A stretch of 64,000 nt of DNA from Bacillota bacterium (GTDB lineage: Bacteria; Bacillota; Clostridia; Acetivibrionales; DSM-1351). Below the pieces are notes generated by a model. That model was not told the origin of the DNA, did not search any database, and saw only the letters and a list, made by a program, of their open reading frames with translations. The translations under genes were made by a program, and so were the position numbers. Location: the NCBI GenBank assembly GCA_023431385.1, contig JAEYWA010000018.1, positions 1 to 64,000 of the forward strand, written 5' to 3'. Shown here in pieces: positions 35,251 to 45,930 of this stretch. Numbering within the stretch: position 1 is the stretch's first letter; every line of letters starts with the position of its first letter.

Positions 35251-35356
35251 TTGAGCATAACAAGTTTTCTTGATGCAATCGGGTTTTTCCTTTTATTATT
35301 ATTTTGAAAATTTATGTAAATAATTTAAATTATATATTATGATAGGAGTTGTGCAA

Positions 35357-36676
35357 ATGGCAAAACAACAAGTAGTGACGCCTTCAATTCTGCCAGGTTT
35401 TATGGAATTATTGCCTGCCGACCAGATGGTATTTAATCAGATGTTGGATACTATAAAAAAGACATATGAGACTTACGGATTTATTCCCCTTGATACTCCA
35501 ATGATTGAAAAATCGGAGGTGTTATTGGCGAAAAGCGGAGGGGATACAGCTAAACAGGTTTACAGGTTCAACAAGGGCGATAATGATCTTTCCTTAAGGT
35601 TCGACCTGACAGTACCATTGGCAAGGTATGTTTCTCAACACTTTGGTGAATTGACCTTCCCGTTTAAAAGATACCATATCGGTAAGGTTTTCAGGGGAGA
35701 AAAACCCCAGAAAGGCAGATTCAGAGAGTTTTATCAATGTGATATAGACATAATAGGCTTTGAAAGCCTGAGTGTTATTAATGATGCTGAAATTTTAAGT
35801 GTTATATATTCAACCTTTAAGGCTCTTGGGTTTAGTGATTTTACTATTAGACTGAATAATAGGAAAATACTTAACGGCTTCTTTGAAAGCCTGAATGTAT
35901 CAGATAAAGCAGAAGTTCTGAGAATAATAGATAAAATTGAAAAAATTGGCCCCGTTGCTGTTTTGGCTGAGCTAAAGGAAATAGGTCTGTCAGACAGTGA
36001 TTCTGAAAGTGTACTTGGCTTTTTAGGTATAAAAGGAAGCAGCAGTAATATAATCGAAAGCCTTCGAAAGCTTCAGGTGAAGAATGAAATATTTAACGAA
36101 GGTTTAGATGAATTGGAACTGGTGATTAATTATATTAATGCCTTTAAGGTTCCAGCAGAGAATTATGCTGTAGACCTTACAATTGCAAGAGGACTTGACT
36201 ATTATACAGGAACAATTTATGAAACCATTCTGAATCAGTATCCTTCTATAGGGAGCGTTTGCTCGGGCGGACGATACGATAATCTGGCTCAGAACTATAC
36301 AACTAAGAAGTTACCAGGTGTTGGCATATCCATTGGTCTTTCAAGATTGTTCTATCAGTTAAGGGAGGCAGGTGTGCTTGGTGAAAGCAAGAAGGCTACT
36401 CCATCTCAAATTCTGGTTATACCCATGAAGGAGACAATGTCACAGGCTTTGGAACTGGCAACAAAGGTTAGAAATGCAGGTATTTCTACCGAAATCTACT
36501 TTAATGAAGGCAAGATAGGAAAGAAATTTGCATATGCCGATAAGCTGGGGATTCCATATGCTGTAGTGGTGGGCGAGGACGAAGTAAATTCAGGGCAATT
36601 CAGGCTTAAGAATATGTCTACTGGTGACCAGGTCGAACTTAATATAGAACAGATTATTGAGCAATTAAAAGCTTGA
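35357..36676 (+). CDS. hisS: Histidyl-tRNA synthetase
   Basis: 439 residues from ATG 35357 (MAKQQVVTPSILPGFMELLP), AGGAG nine bases upstream; ATG 35339 lies before that site. Class II motifs: RFDLTVPLARYVSQH, VFRGEKPQKGRFREFYQCDI, and the histidine-specific RGLDYYTGTIYE near 285. The C-terminal anticodon-binding domain (ILVIPMKETMSQALELA onward) is present. Charges tRNA-His; regulated by the T-box just before it. Transcribed ahead of aspS. Confidence 0.95.
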   Translation: MAKQQVVTPSILPGFMELLPADQMVFNQMLDTIKKTYETYGFIPLDTPMIEKSEVLLAKSGGDTAKQVYRFNKGDNDLSLRFDLTVPLARYVSQHFGELTFPFKRYHIGKVFRGEKPQKGRFREFYQCDIDIIGFESLSVINDAEILSVIYSTFKALGFSDFTIRLNNRKILNGFFESLNVSDKAEVLRIIDKIEKIGPVAVLAELKEIGLSDSDSESVLGFLGIKGSSSNIIESLRKLQVKNEIFNEGLDELELVINYINAFKVPAENYAVDLTIARGLDYYTGTIYETILNQYPSIGSVCSGGRYDNLAQNYTTKKLPGVGISIGLSRLFYQLREAGVLGESKKATPSQILVIPMKETMSQALELATKVRNAGISTEIYFNEGKIGKKFAYADKLGIPYAVVVGEDEVNSGQFRLKNMSTGDQVELNIEQIIEQLKA

Positions 36677-36690
36677 TCAGCTTTTTAATA
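36667..36690 (+). terminator. Weak terminator-like hairpin at the hisS end
   Basis: AAAAGCT (36667-36673) pairs with AGCTTTT (36679-36685), followed by TAATATT; only seven pairs and it includes the hisS stop codon. Readthrough into aspS is likely. Confidence 0.4.
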
Positions 36691-36727
36691 TTATTTGCAG
36701 CGTGAATTGAACGCGGACAGGAGAATA

Positions 36728-36843
36728 GCGTGAAAAATACATTCGATAAGTCATCGTGCATTTCACGCAGCGAAAAGCCACTACGTGTCTTTTTCATTAC
36801 TATTTGTGAACGCGCTATGCGCGTATCAAAGCCTTAAGGGCTT
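36728..36843. repeat. Cluster of small palindromes between hisS and aspS
   Basis: Three inverted repeats lie in the 178-base gap: GCGTGAAA with TTTCACGC (36728-36768), ACGCGC-TAT-GCGCGT (36810-36824) and AAGCC-TTAA(G)-GGCTT (36829-36843) next to the aspS ribosome site. The GC-rich middle palindrome stands out from its surroundings. It may be a small dispersed repeat or a regulatory leader. Confidence 0.45.
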
Positions 36844-36854
36844 AGGAGGATAAT

Positions 36855-38636
36855 ATGGGAGAATCGATTTACGGACTCAAAAGGAGTCACAAATGTGCAG
36901 AACTAACCTCAGCTAATATTGGAGAAACCGTTACGGTTATGGGTTGGGTTCAAAAACAGAGAAACCTTGGTAGCTTGGTTTTTGTAGATTTAAGAGATAG
37001 ATCAGGTATATTGCAGCTGGTATTTACTGATAAAGACGGAGAAATGTTTGAAAAGGCAAAAACCATCAGAAGCGAATTTGTGCTTGCGGTTGTAGGAACA
37101 GTTGCAGCAAGGGCACCTGAAGCTGTAAATAAGAAAATGGATACCGGCGAAATTGAAATTACTGCTAAGGAACTCAGAATACTCAGTGTCTCTGAGACAC
37201 CTCCGATTTATATCGAAGAAAACTCAGATGTAAATGAAATTACAAGATTAAAATACAGATATTTAGACTTAAGAAGACCTGACATGCAGAGGAATCTCAT
37301 ACTCAGGCACAGAGTTGCAAAAGTTGCCCGTGACTACTATGATGATAATGGCTTTCTTGAAGTTGAGACACCTATATTGATAAAGAGTACCCCGGAGGGA
37401 GCCAGAGATTATCTTGTTCCTAGCCGTGTACATCCTGGAAAATTCTTTGCGCTGCCTCAGTCTCCACAGCTTTATAAGCAGCTGCTGATGGTTTCAGGGT
37501 TTGACAGGTACTTCCAGATAGCAAAATGCTTCAGAGATGAGGATTTGAGAGCTGACAGACAGCCTGAATTTACTCAGATTGATATAGAGATGTCCTTTGT
37601 AAACGTTGATGATGTATTGACAACAAATGAGGGTTTCATAAAAAGAGTATTTAAGGAGGCTTTAAATGTTGAACTTGACACTCCATTCCTTAGAATGCCT
37701 TATGCTGAGGCTATGGAGAGATTTGGTTCCGACAAGCCTGATATCCGTTTTGGAATGGAATTGGTAAATGTATCAGATCTCGTAGCCGAATGCGGCTTCA
37801 AGGTGTTTACAGATGCAATTGCCAGTGGCGGAAGCGTTAGAGCAATAAATGCCAAAGGCTGTGCCAAATTCAGCAGAAAAGAAATTGATGCTCTCGTAGA
37901 AGTTGTGAAGACATACAAGGCCAAAGGTATGGCGTGGATATCAATAGACAGTAATAATGAAATCAAATCCTCCTTTGCAAAGTTTATGTCCGAGGAAGAA
38001 ATGAAAGTTCTTCTTGAAAGAACTCAGGCTGAAGCCGGAGACCTTATTTGTTTTGTTGCTGACAGAAACAGCGTTGTTTACGATGCCCTTGGTCAGTTAA
38101 GACTTGAGGTTGCAAGAAAGCTCGATATTTTAAATCCCGATGAATTTAAATTTTTGTGGGTTACAGAATTCCCCTTATTTGAATATGATGAAGAGGAAGG
38201 ACGTTATGCAGCTAAGCATCATCCGTTTACATGCCCCATGGACGAAGATATTGAACTTTTAGATACCGATCCCGGAAAAGTTCGTGCTAAGGCTTATGAC
38301 ATTGTGTTAAACGGTGTTGAACTGGGTGGAGGCAGCATAAGAATTCACATTCAGGAGTTGCAGGCTAAAATGCTTAAGATGCTGGGATTTACAGAAGAGG
38401 ATGCTAATAGGAAGTTCGGCTTCCTTCTGGATGCGTTTAAATATGGAACTCCACCTCACGGTGGTATGGCGTTCGGATTGGACAGAATGATTATGCTAAT
38501 GGCAAAGACCAACAGCATAAGGGATGTAATAGCATTTCCAAAGGTTCAGAATGCTTCAAGCCCAATGGATAACGCACCTGATATTGTTGATGAAAAACAG
38601 TTACAGGAATTGCATATAGATATTACTAAGGAATAA
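36855..38636 (+). CDS. aspS: Aspartyl-tRNA synthetase
   Basis: 593 residues, standard bacterial length; TAGGAGGATAAT before ATG. N-terminal OB-fold anticodon domain (MGWVQKQRNLGSLVFVDLRD), class IIb motifs RYLDLRRPDMQRN, FRDEDLRADRQPEFTQID and the final GLDRMIMLMAKTNSIRDVIA, with the bacterial GAD insertion at about 290-420. It is not possible to tell from the sequence alone whether it is discriminating or also charges tRNA-Asn. Confidence 0.96.
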   Translation: MGESIYGLKRSHKCAELTSANIGETVTVMGWVQKQRNLGSLVFVDLRDRSGILQLVFTDKDGEMFEKAKTIRSEFVLAVVGTVAARAPEAVNKKMDTGEIEITAKELRILSVSETPPIYIEENSDVNEITRLKYRYLDLRRPDMQRNLILRHRVAKVARDYYDDNGFLEVETPILIKSTPEGARDYLVPSRVHPGKFFALPQSPQLYKQLLMVSGFDRYFQIAKCFRDEDLRADRQPEFTQIDIEMSFVNVDDVLTTNEGFIKRVFKEALNVELDTPFLRMPYAEAMERFGSDKPDIRFGMELVNVSDLVAECGFKVFTDAIASGGSVRAINAKGCAKFSRKEIDALVEVVKTYKAKGMAWISIDSNNEIKSSFAKFMSEEEMKVLLERTQAEAGDLICFVADRNSVVYDALGQLRLEVARKLDILNPDEFKFLWVTEFPLFEYDEEEGRYAAKHHPFTCPMDEDIELLDTDPGKVRAKAYDIVLNGVELGGGSIRIHIQELQAKMLKMLGFTEEDANRKFGFLLDAFKYGTPPHGGMAFGLDRMIMLMAKTNSIRDVIAFPKVQNASSPMDNAPDIVDEKQLQELHIDITKE

Positions 38637-38720
38637 TTCACCAAGGGTTCTTGAAAGGAATTTCATGTACCCAAATGTCAGCTGCGTAAAAGATTGCCAT
38701 TACGCTATTGTATATGACTT

Positions 38721-38729
38721 TGGTATAAT
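38721..38729 (+). promoter_or_regulatory. Possible extended -10 promoter for the activase gene
   Basis: TGGTATAAT, extended -10 type, 84 bases before the ATG; no good -35. A CGAGG/CCTCG hairpin follows near 38760-38780. Confidence 0.4.
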
Positions 38730-38812
38730 TATAGCAGGCTAAGCATGATATGAGAAATTCGAGGGACATCCATTGCCTCGTTATAAAATTAGTTTTGGAG
38801 AATTGTTAAATT

Positions 38813-41800
38813 ATGAAAAAGAATTATCTCGTGGGGTTGGACGTTGGATCCACTACTGTAAAAATGGCGGTTCTTGATAAAAGTAACAAGCTGGTCTTCT
38901 CAAAATATCAAAGACATTACTCAGATATTAGGAAGACAATTTTTGAATTAATGGACGAGACCTGCGATAAGTTTTATCAGGAAGAATGTACTGTTATGAT
39001 AACCGGCTCGGGTGGCTTGCTGGTTTCTCAGTGGTTGGATCTTGACTTTATTCAGGAAGTTATTGCAGGTGCGGAGTCTGTACAAACTCTTATTCCCAAT
39101 ACAGATGTTGCAATTGAACTGGGTGGAGAAGATGCTAAAATAACATATTTCAAGGGTGGTCTGGAACAGCGTATGAATGGTACCTGTGCCGGCGGAACAG
39201 GCTCTTTTATTGACCAGATGGCCTCGTTGCTTCAAACAGACGCAGCAGGCTTAAATGAGTATGCCAAAAACAGCAGAATTATTTATCCCATAGCAGCTCG
39301 CTGCGGTGTTTTCGCAAAAACGGATATTCAGCCACTTTTAAATGAAGGTGCTGCAAAGGAAGACATTGCAGCCTCTGTATTTCAGTCTGTAGTAAATCAG
39401 ACAATTAGCGGACTGGCCTGTGGTAAGCCTATAAAGGGAAATATAGCCTTTCTGGGTGGTCCCTTGTATTTTCTGTCAGAATTAAGGAAGAGATTTGAAA
39501 TAACTCTTAATCTGAAACCTGAGCAGGTAATTTTCCCTGAAAATTCACAGTTGTTTGTTGCTATTGGTGCTGCACTATCATCAAAAGAATGCAGGGTAGT
39601 ATCCTTTCAAGAATTGAAAGCCAAGCTTCCTGAACTGAACACAATAGTCGTTCATGAGGTCGAAAGACTTAAGCCTTTATTTAATAATCAGCAGGAGCTC
39701 GATGAATTCAGTGAAAGACACGCAAAGCACTCTGTAAATGTGAAGGCTCTTGAACAATACAATGGAGATTGCTTTTTTGGTATAGATGCAGGATCTACCA
39801 CAACAAAAGCAGTTTTAATAGATACAAACGGAGAGCTTCTTTATTCACATTACGGAAGTAATGAGGGAAGCCCTCTGAATTCTGCAATAAGAATATTAAA
39901 TGATATATACTCAAAATTACCTCCTACGGTAAGGATAGTAAATTCTACAGTAACCGGCTACGGGGAAGGTTTGATTAAAGCTGCCCTAAAGGTAGATATA
40001 GGAGAAATAGAAACAATAGCCCATTATAAGGCAGCGGATTATTTCCTGCCTGGAGTTGATTTTATACTTGACATTGGCGGACAGGACATGAAATGTCTTA
40101 AAGTCAAGGATGGGATAATTGACAGTATAATGCTTAACGAAGCCTGCTCCTCCGGTTGCGGCTCTTTTATCGAGACCTTTGCAAAATCCCTGAATTTTAC
40201 CGTTGAGGACTTCGCTGCTCAGGCCTTATTGTCTGAAAAACCTGTTGACCTTGGTTCCAGATGTACTGTATTTATGAACTCCAGAGTCAAGCAGGCTCAG
40301 AAAGAGGGTGCCCAGGTGGGGGATATTTCCGCCGGGTTGTCTTACTCTGTAATAAAGAATGCGCTGCTTAAGGTTATAAAAATCCGTGATCCTAAGGAAA
40401 TGGGGGAAAAAATAATTGTTCAGGGTGGAACCTTCCTGAATGATGCTGTATTGAGAAGCTTTGAACTAATATCTGAGAGGGAGGCTGTAAGACCGAATAT
40501 TGCCGGGCTAATGGGGGCTTTTGGAGCCGCTTTGATTGCAAAGGAGCGCTATACCGGTGAGCAGTCGACACTTTTATCCAGGGAAAAAATCGGAGATTTC
40601 GATTATAATACTGAACTTCAGAGATGTAAGCTATGCAATAATAATTGCCTTTTGACTATAAATGAGTTTAGTGATGGGAGTAAATATGTATCCGGTAACA
40701 GATGTGAGAGGGGAGCAGGTATCGAAACCTTTACTGAGGACGTACCAAACCTTTACGATTATAAATACAAGAGAATAGTAGGTTACAAGCAGCCATCAGG
40801 TATTGAGTATACCAGAGGAACTGTTGGTATTCCGCGTGTTCTAAACATGTATGAGAATTATCCGTTCTGGTTTACCTTCTTCGATCAGCTTAAGTTCAGA
40901 GTGGAATTATCACCCCGTTCATCAAAGAAGATATATGAGCTTGGTATAGAAACCATGCCTTCAGAATCTGTTTGCTACCCAGCAAAACTGGTTCATGGTC
41001 ATATAACCAGTCTTGTAAATAAAAATGTTAACTTTATTTTTTATCCTTGCCTGCCATATGAAATGATTGAAGATGAAGGTGCTGATAATCATTATAACTG
41101 TCCTATAGTTACATCTTACCCTGAAGTAATAAAGAATAATATGGATATTCTTAAAGCAAAGGGCATTAAGTTTATGAATCCGTTCCTTCCATATGACAAT
41201 AAGGAAAGAATGAAAGTAAGACTTTTTGAGGAATTAGGTAAGGAATTTAATATAACCAGAGCAGAAATGGATAATGCTGTGGAAATGGCCTATGCTGAGG
41301 ATGCAAAGGTAAAAAGTGATATACGGCAGAAGGGTGAGGAGACCCTTAAATATCTCAGAGAAAACAACAAAAGAGGTATAGTCCTTGCCGGAAGACCTTA
41401 TCACATTGACCCTGAAATAAACCATGGTATTCCACAGATTATCACTTCCCACGGGTTCGCGGTGTTTACTGAGGATTCCATAGCACATTTGGGTAGAATT
41501 GAGCGTCCTCTCAGAGTTGTCGATCAGTGGAAATACCATTCAAGATTATATGCTGCTGCTACTGTAGTAAATGAGTATCCCGAGCTTGAAATGATTCAGC
41601 TCAATTCCTTCGGATGCGGACTTGATGCTGTCACAACCGATCAGGTTCAGGAGATCTTAAATACCAATGAAAATATATATACCGTATTGAAAATTGACGA
41701 GGGTAATAACCTGGGTGCTGCCAGAATTAGAATAAGATCACTTGTTGCAGCTATCGAAGACAGGGACAAAAAAGCTATAAAACCCCATCAGAAGCATGAG

Positions 41801-43120
41801 CCTCATCAAAAGGTGATATTTACAGATGAAATGCGAGAAAAGCATACGATACTTGCACCACAGATGTCACCAATTCATTTTGACTTTGTTGAAGCTGCCT
41901 TTAAAAAGTGCGGATATAATGTTGAAGTGCTCCCAAGCGTAGATAACGCTGCTGTTGAAGATGGCTTAAGGTATGTAAACAATGACGCCTGTTATCCGTC
42001 AATTATTGTAGTCGGACAAATTATTCATGCGTTGAAATCGGGCAAGTATGATATGAACAATACCTCGGTTTTAATTACTCAGACCGGTGGCGGTTGTCGT
42101 GCTACAAACTATATCGGCTTCCTGAGAAAAGCACTGGACGAGGCAGGGATGAGCCAGGTTCCGGTTATTTCACTAAACGCACTTGGTATGGATAAGCAGC
42201 CCGGTTTTAAAATATCATTTGACCTACTTGATAGTGCCTTTAAGGGGCTTGTTTATGGAGACTTACTGATGAGAGTACTCTACAGGGTAAGACCCTATGA
42301 GCTTGTACCCGGCTCGGCAAATGAACTCTACAGGAAGTGGAAAAAGATTTGTGTTGATTCTATATATGAAGGAAAGCTTGGCAGCTTTAAGAGGAATATT
42401 AAAGGTATAGTCAAGGATTTTGATACACTGGAGTTAAATGACATTGTTAAGCCGAAAGTTGGTCTTGTTGGAGAAATACTAGTCAAATTCCACCCGGACG
42501 CAAACAATAATGTTGTGGATGTAGTGGAGAATGAAGGAGCAGAGGCTGTAATGCCGGACCTAATTGACTTCTTCCTGTATTGTGCTTACGATGCTAACTT
42601 CAAGTATAAAAATTTATCTGGTACTCTTAAGAAACTAGCTGTAAATAATATAGTTATTTGGGGAATTGAGTTCTATAGAAGGTATATGAAAAAGTACCTT
42701 CGCAAGAGCAAACGGTTTGATCCTCCCCATTCAATCTATGATCTGGCCGAAAGTGCATCTGAAATACTGTCAATAGGCAACCAGACAGGTGAAGGCTGGT
42801 TCCTTACAGCTGAAATGATTGAGCTTATTAAGAGCGGGGCAGGAAATATTGTATGCATGCAGCCCTTTGCATGTTTACCCAACCATGTTACAGGGAAGGG
42901 AATGATAAAGGAACTTAGAAGGAGATATCCCGAATCCAACATAGTGGCTGTCGATTACGACCCCGGTGCCAGTGAGGTTAATCAACTGAATAGAATTAAG
43001 CTCATGATGTCGGTGGCATTCAAAAACCTTAAGAATCCGCCCGAGGTAACTGTAGAAGTTGCAGATACATCTGAAAAGGAACCTGAAGTATTGGTACAGA
43101 ATGAGCAGATAAGCTCTTAA
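38813..43120 (+). CDS. Acyl-CoA dehydratase activase-type giant protein (two ASKHA domains, DUF2229 region)
   Basis: 1435 residues. First ASKHA/BadF-type ATPase domain: [15 protein letters not shown] at 8-22, [25 protein letters not shown] and [10 protein letters not shown], whose cysteines match those that hold the 4Fe-4S cluster in HgdC-type activators. A second copy begins near 320 ([20 protein letters not shown]), with [19 protein letters not shown] and [10 protein letters not shown]. Then a cysteine pair region ([11 protein letters not shown]) and a DUF2229/dehydratase-like C-terminal half. These proteins are widespread in anaerobes as predicted activators or stand-alone reductases; the substrate is unknown. 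No dehydratase alpha/beta genes are nearby. Confidence 0.88.
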   Translation: MKKNYLVGLDVGSTTVKMAVLDKSNKLVFSKYQRHYSDIRKTIFELMDETCDKFYQEECTVMITGSGGLLVSQWLDLDFIQEVIAGAESVQTLIPNTDVAIELGGEDAKITYFKGGLEQRMNGTCAGGTGSFIDQMASLLQTDAAGLNEYAKNSRIIYPIAARCGVFAKTDIQPLLNEGAAKEDIAASVFQSVVNQTISGLACGKPIKGNIAFLGGPLYFLSELRKRFEITLNLKPEQVIFPENSQLFVAIGAALSSKECRVVSFQELKAKLPELNTIVVHEVERLKPLFNNQQELDEFSERHAKHSVNVKALEQYNGDCFFGIDAGSTTTKAVLIDTNGELLYSHYGSNEGSPLNSAIRILNDIYSKLPPTVRIVNSTVTGYGEGLIKAALKVDIGEIETIAHYKAADYFLPGVDFILDIGGQDMKCLKVKDGIIDSIMLNEACSSGCGSFIETFAKSLNFTVEDFAAQALLSEKPVDLGSRCTVFMNSRVKQAQKEGAQVGDISAGLSYSVIKNALLKVIKIRDPKEMGEKIIVQGGTFLNDAVLRSFELISEREAVRPNIAGLMGAFGAALIAKERYTGEQSTLLSREKIGDFDYNTELQRCKLCNNNCLLTINEFSDGSKYVSGNRCERGAGIETFTEDVPNLYDYKYKRIVGYKQPSGIEYTRGTVGIPRVLNMYENYPFWFTFFDQLKFRVELSPRSSKKIYELGIETMPSESVCYPAKLVHGHITSLVNKNVNFIFYPCLPYEMIEDEGADNHYNCPIVTSYPEVIKNNMDILKAKGIKFMNPFLPYDNKERMKVRLFEELGKEFNITRAEMDNAVEMAYAEDAKVKSDIRQKGEETLKYLRENNKRGIVLAGRPYHIDPEINHGIPQIITSHGFAVFTEDSIAHLGRIERPLRVVDQWKYHSRLYAAATVVNEYPELEMIQLNSFGCGLDAVTTDQVQEILNTNENIYTVLKIDEGNNLGAARIRIRSLVAAIEDRDKKAIKPHQKHEPHQKVIFTDEMREKHTILAPQMSPIHFDFVEAAFKKCGYNVEVLPSVDNAAVEDGLRYVNNDACYPSIIVVGQIIHALKSGKYDMNNTSVLITQTGGGCRATNYIGFLRKALDEAGMSQVPVISLNALGMDKQPGFKISFDLLDSAFKGLVYGDLLMRVLYRVRPYELVPGSANELYRKWKKICVDSIYEGKLGSFKRNIKGIVKDFDTLELNDIVKPKVGLVGEILVKFHPDANNNVVDVVENEGAEAVMPDLIDFFLYCAYDANFKYKNLSGTLKKLAVNNIVIWGIEFYRRYMKKYLRKSKRFDPPHSIYDLAESASEILSIGNQTGEGWFLTAEMIELIKSGAGNIVCMQPFACLPNHVTGKGMIKELRRRYPESNIVAVDYDPGASEVNQLNRIKLMMSVAFKNLKNPPEVTVEVADTSEKEPEVLVQNEQISS

Positions 43121-43151
43121 GCGTTGTTGAAATAAGCACAAATTGTGTACG

Positions 43152-43186
43152 AAATGCCCTCTGTCAGAACCGACAGGGGGCATTTT
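43152..43186. terminator. Bidirectional terminator between converging genes
   Basis: AAATGCCC-CTGTC pairs with GACAG-GGGCATTT around AGAACC, with T-runs or A-runs on both sides. It serves the activase gene and the minus-strand operon. Confidence 0.85.
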
Positions 43187-43211
43187 AAGAAATTATACCT
43201 GGTAAATAAAA

Positions 43212-43541
43212 TTATTTTAATTCATTAAGTATTTCCTCAATTATGCTAACGTATAGTTTTCCTTCACTCCGTGCAAGTCGGGTAAGAATATCGCTAATAA
43301 ATAAGTCGTCCTTCAACAATTTGGCTTTCAAGCTGTTCTTGTAATCCTGAAGACCTATTTCTGCATCCTTTAAATCCCTATATAAGGATATTTTGGTATT
43401 ATCCTTATAAATAAATGTATTTATTGTGTTTCCTGCAATACTGATCCAAACTCCGTCATCGGTACTTTCTATAAACCTTGCAGAACAGATACTACCGTCT
43501 TGAGTATTAATATAAAATATTTTTTCTCCTTCATCAAACAT
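43212..43541 (-). CDS. Hypothetical protein (109 aa)
   Basis: Starts MFDEGEKIFYINTQDGSICS; a beta-rich N-terminal half (ARFIESTDDGVWISIAGNTI) and a helical C-terminal half (LKDAEIGLQDYKNSL, LYVSIIEEILNEL). Not recognised. It begins three bases after the esterase stop, so it is the last gene of that operon. Any functional link to the esterase is only positional. Confidence 0.6.
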   Translation of the reverse strand: MFDEGEKIFYINTQDGSICSARFIESTDDGVWISIAGNTINTFIYKDNTKISLYRDLKDAEIGLQDYKNSLKAKLLKDDLFISDILTRLARSEGKLYVSIIEEILNELK

Positions 43542-43544
43542 TAC

Positions 43545-44279
43545 TTATTCTCCTTTATATGAGGTATATATTGATCTCAGTCCTTCATTAAGATGCCCTC
43601 TCCAGTTTACCCAATTGTGGCTCTCAGCATATTTTACATATTCTATAGTGATATGCTTCTTTTGAAGAAGTTCTGCCATTACATCGTTCATTTCTTCTGT
43701 ATCTTGAACCGTTCCAGTTTGTAAACAGAATTTTATACCATCAATATTAGCTTTATTAATCATATCAAAAATCAACCAGTCTTTTGGCCAGAAGGACCCG
43801 GATTGTGACAGTAGTCTGGTAAACATGCCCGGAGTATTTATGGCAATGTAGATGGCAGTTAAGCCTCCCCAGGAAACACCTGTAATTCCACGTTCTGTTC
43901 TATTACTTGAAGCGAGGTATTCTGCCTCAACGCTCGGAAGCAGTTCCTTGATAAAATAACTGAGATACCTTCTGTTAATAGTATATTCCTCATTTCTATC
44001 ATTTGGGTCAACGAGAATCACTGCCATATTAGGTATTTCCCCGGCATGGATCATATAATCCAAAACCAGGTTAATATTGCTGTAATTAAGGTAATCCGAG
44101 CCGTCAAGGGCATAGAGTATATGGGTTAACTGAAATTTATCATAACCATAGGGAAGATAAACATGGTAATTCATTTTACAACCCATGTAATCACTGTTAA
44201 AAATTAGATTTTTAATTACATCTCCTCGGGGAACCTGTGATACAGTGATTTTTTCGTAATCACTTTTATATCCAGGCAT
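43545..44279 (-). pseudogene. CBM48-esterase, catalytic part (out of frame with its N-terminal part)
   Basis: 244 residues of an alpha/beta-hydrolase of the enterochelin/feruloyl-esterase-like family: VPRGDVIKNLIF, YHVYLPYGYDKFQLTHILYA, nucleophile GVSWGG near 134-139, acidic LQTG and terminal histidine in AESHNW near 222. Normally this domain is fused behind a CBM48-type domain, which here is encoded just upstream in another frame. The upstream codons F-E-L-I before MPGY in this frame look like part of the same protein and have no ribosome site. A single indel near 44280-44300 would explain the split. Confidence 0.8.
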
Positions 44280-44566
44280 AATAAGTTCGAATTTATATTA
44301 TCACTGCTGATTACAGTCTTATTTTCATTTAATGGATCTGTAATCCAGTTACCGTCTACAACAAACTTATAATCAAACCGGGCGTTCTCAGGAAAACTTT
44401 TATTTATATACCATACATCTTTAATATTTATTTTTCTATACATTCTATCTTCAAGTTCCCACTGATTATATTCTCCGGTAAGGTAAACCTTATCAGCCTT
44501 GCCTGAATAAAGGAATGTAACATTACTTCCGTTAATTACAGGGGAGTTGATTTTCTCTATATTCAT
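44216..44566 (-). pseudogene. CBM48-esterase, N-terminal carbohydrate-binding part
   Basis: The first about 100 residues (VTFLYSGKADKVYLTGEYNQ, then FDYKFVVDGNWITDPLNENK) match the CBM48/isoamylase N-terminal fold found in front of Fes-like esterases. The last 20 residues are the wrong-frame reading of the catalytic part (it overlaps by 64 bases). With the downstream part it would make a single enzyme of about 350 residues. If translated as is, it would be a lone binding domain with a nonsense tail. Confidence 0.78.
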
Positions 44567-44781
44567 TTATTCATTTTCCTCTCATATATAAATAATAAAT
44601 ATTTATTCTCCCCTGTGACAGAAAAAATATATAGAATTTATCTTAATAGTGCTAGTGCGATAACGAATATATCAAGAGATTCATTGACTCCAGCTTAATA
44701 CATATGTAGAATATTATTGAAGGCTTATATGGCCAGAGATTATTTGAATGTAAATATTATACTGCTTTTGGAGGATTTATT

Positions 44782-45735
44782 TTGAATCTAAGTCACGTGA
44801 GGAATCATAAAGGGGTAATTATAGCGATCTGTACTTGCTTTTTATTGGTTTCATTATTATCTGGTTGTAAGGGCCCATTTAATGGAAATAGACAAAAGAG
44901 TATTGATATAATGGACTCAACAACTTCATACATAAATAGACCGATAGAAACTACAGAAGAGAAAAAGGAAAATGATTTAAAGGAATTAAATATTAATAAT
45001 TTTAAGCCAATTAAAGAGTTCTTTAAATATGATTTTGATGTAAATATAAATGGCACTAAGGAAGAACCGCTTTCATTTACAGTTAAGGGGGAATTTGATC
45101 TTAATATGGATGGAAGCTTGGATAAAATAGACTTGTTATTACAGGGTCATTTGGGAAGAGAAAAGAATATTCAGACGTACATACAAGTAGATAGTGTTAA
45201 AGAGGAAATTTACATGGATCATACATCGGATGGTGAAGTCAGAATTATTGATCTTGACAAAAATGATAAGTTTATTGAAATTGCATATTTTGATGAAGGA
45301 CCAAGTGGCGATCCTGCGTTTACTTTTTACAGATACAATGGGACTAAGCTTTATAAGATTGGTAGTCTTCCAAGTGATGTACTCTTTGATGGAAAAGATA
45401 GTTTTATACCGGGATGTTTTATTTCAAAATTTGAACCCAAATTCTATTCTGCTTGGTTTGAAATTAAGGATAATCAGTTTGTTCAAAAAGATAATGATAT
45501 TGGAAAATACTTGGGAAAGACCTACAAATTTGATGGAGGGGAAGCCTACTTTATACCCGTTGAGGAAATGCCAACGAATTTTGAGCCTAAATGGGAAGAA
45601 CCGAGGCAATTTGAAGCCATAGAAATGAAAGTTAATGATGTTTATTTTTATTCCGGTGAAAGGAATTTAAACTATTACTTTGTAGAGTTGCAAAATGGCG
45701 AAAGAGGTATGATTTATTTTTGGAGCGGGGATTAA
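44782..45735 (+). CDS. Lipoprotein, unknown function (317 aa)
   Basis: TTG start with GGAGG at correct spacing. Signal peptide of about 29 residues ending in lipobox LLSGC, then a polar linker. The body looks like a beta-type periplasmic/extracellular domain: FTVKGEFDLNMDGSLDKIDL has the D-x-N-x-D-G-x-x-D pattern of calcium-binding or FG-GAP-like loops, and later EIAYFDEGPSGDPAFTFYRY. Similar lipoproteins in Clostridia contain repeats comparable to VCBS/FG-GAP. No function assigned. Confidence 0.75.
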   Translation: MNLSHVRNHKGVIIAICTCFLLVSLLSGCKGPFNGNRQKSIDIMDSTTSYINRPIETTEEKKENDLKELNINNFKPIKEFFKYDFDVNINGTKEEPLSFTVKGEFDLNMDGSLDKIDLLLQGHLGREKNIQTYIQVDSVKEEIYMDHTSDGEVRIIDLDKNDKFIEIAYFDEGPSGDPAFTFYRYNGTKLYKIGSLPSDVLFDGKDSFIPGCFISKFEPKFYSAWFEIKDNQFVQKDNDIGKYLGKTYKFDGGEAYFIPVEEMPTNFEPKWEEPRQFEAIEMKVNDVYFYSGERNLNYYFVELQNGERGMIYFWSGD

Positions 45736-45847
45736 TTGTACTTTCTATTCTCGCGACTGCATCGAGTATAGCCGTCTTTTTGAGCCGTTCTATACAAAAG
45801 CTGAAAGAGAAGCAGTTGAATACTTGGAGACGCAGATAACGAAATAA
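45736..45847 (+). pseudogene. Possible gene remnant (C-terminal fragment)
   Basis: A frame reading NCTFYSRDCIEYSRLFEPFY then TKAEREAVEYLETQITK and two TAA codons has strong protein character but no start. It is probably the 3' end of a lost gene. The family was not recognised. Confidence 0.4.
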
Positions 45848-45930
45848 TAAAGAGTTCGTATCATATGATTGAAATCCTTGGATAAGAAGTCTATAAGATG
45901 AATAATCTGGCCTTAATTAAGGAGATAGTG

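Noticed and set aside
45194..45622. 142-codon plus-strand frame inside the lipoprotein gene
   Set aside because: The lipoprotein frame has a signal peptide, lipobox and ribosome site; the other is an out-of-frame shadow.
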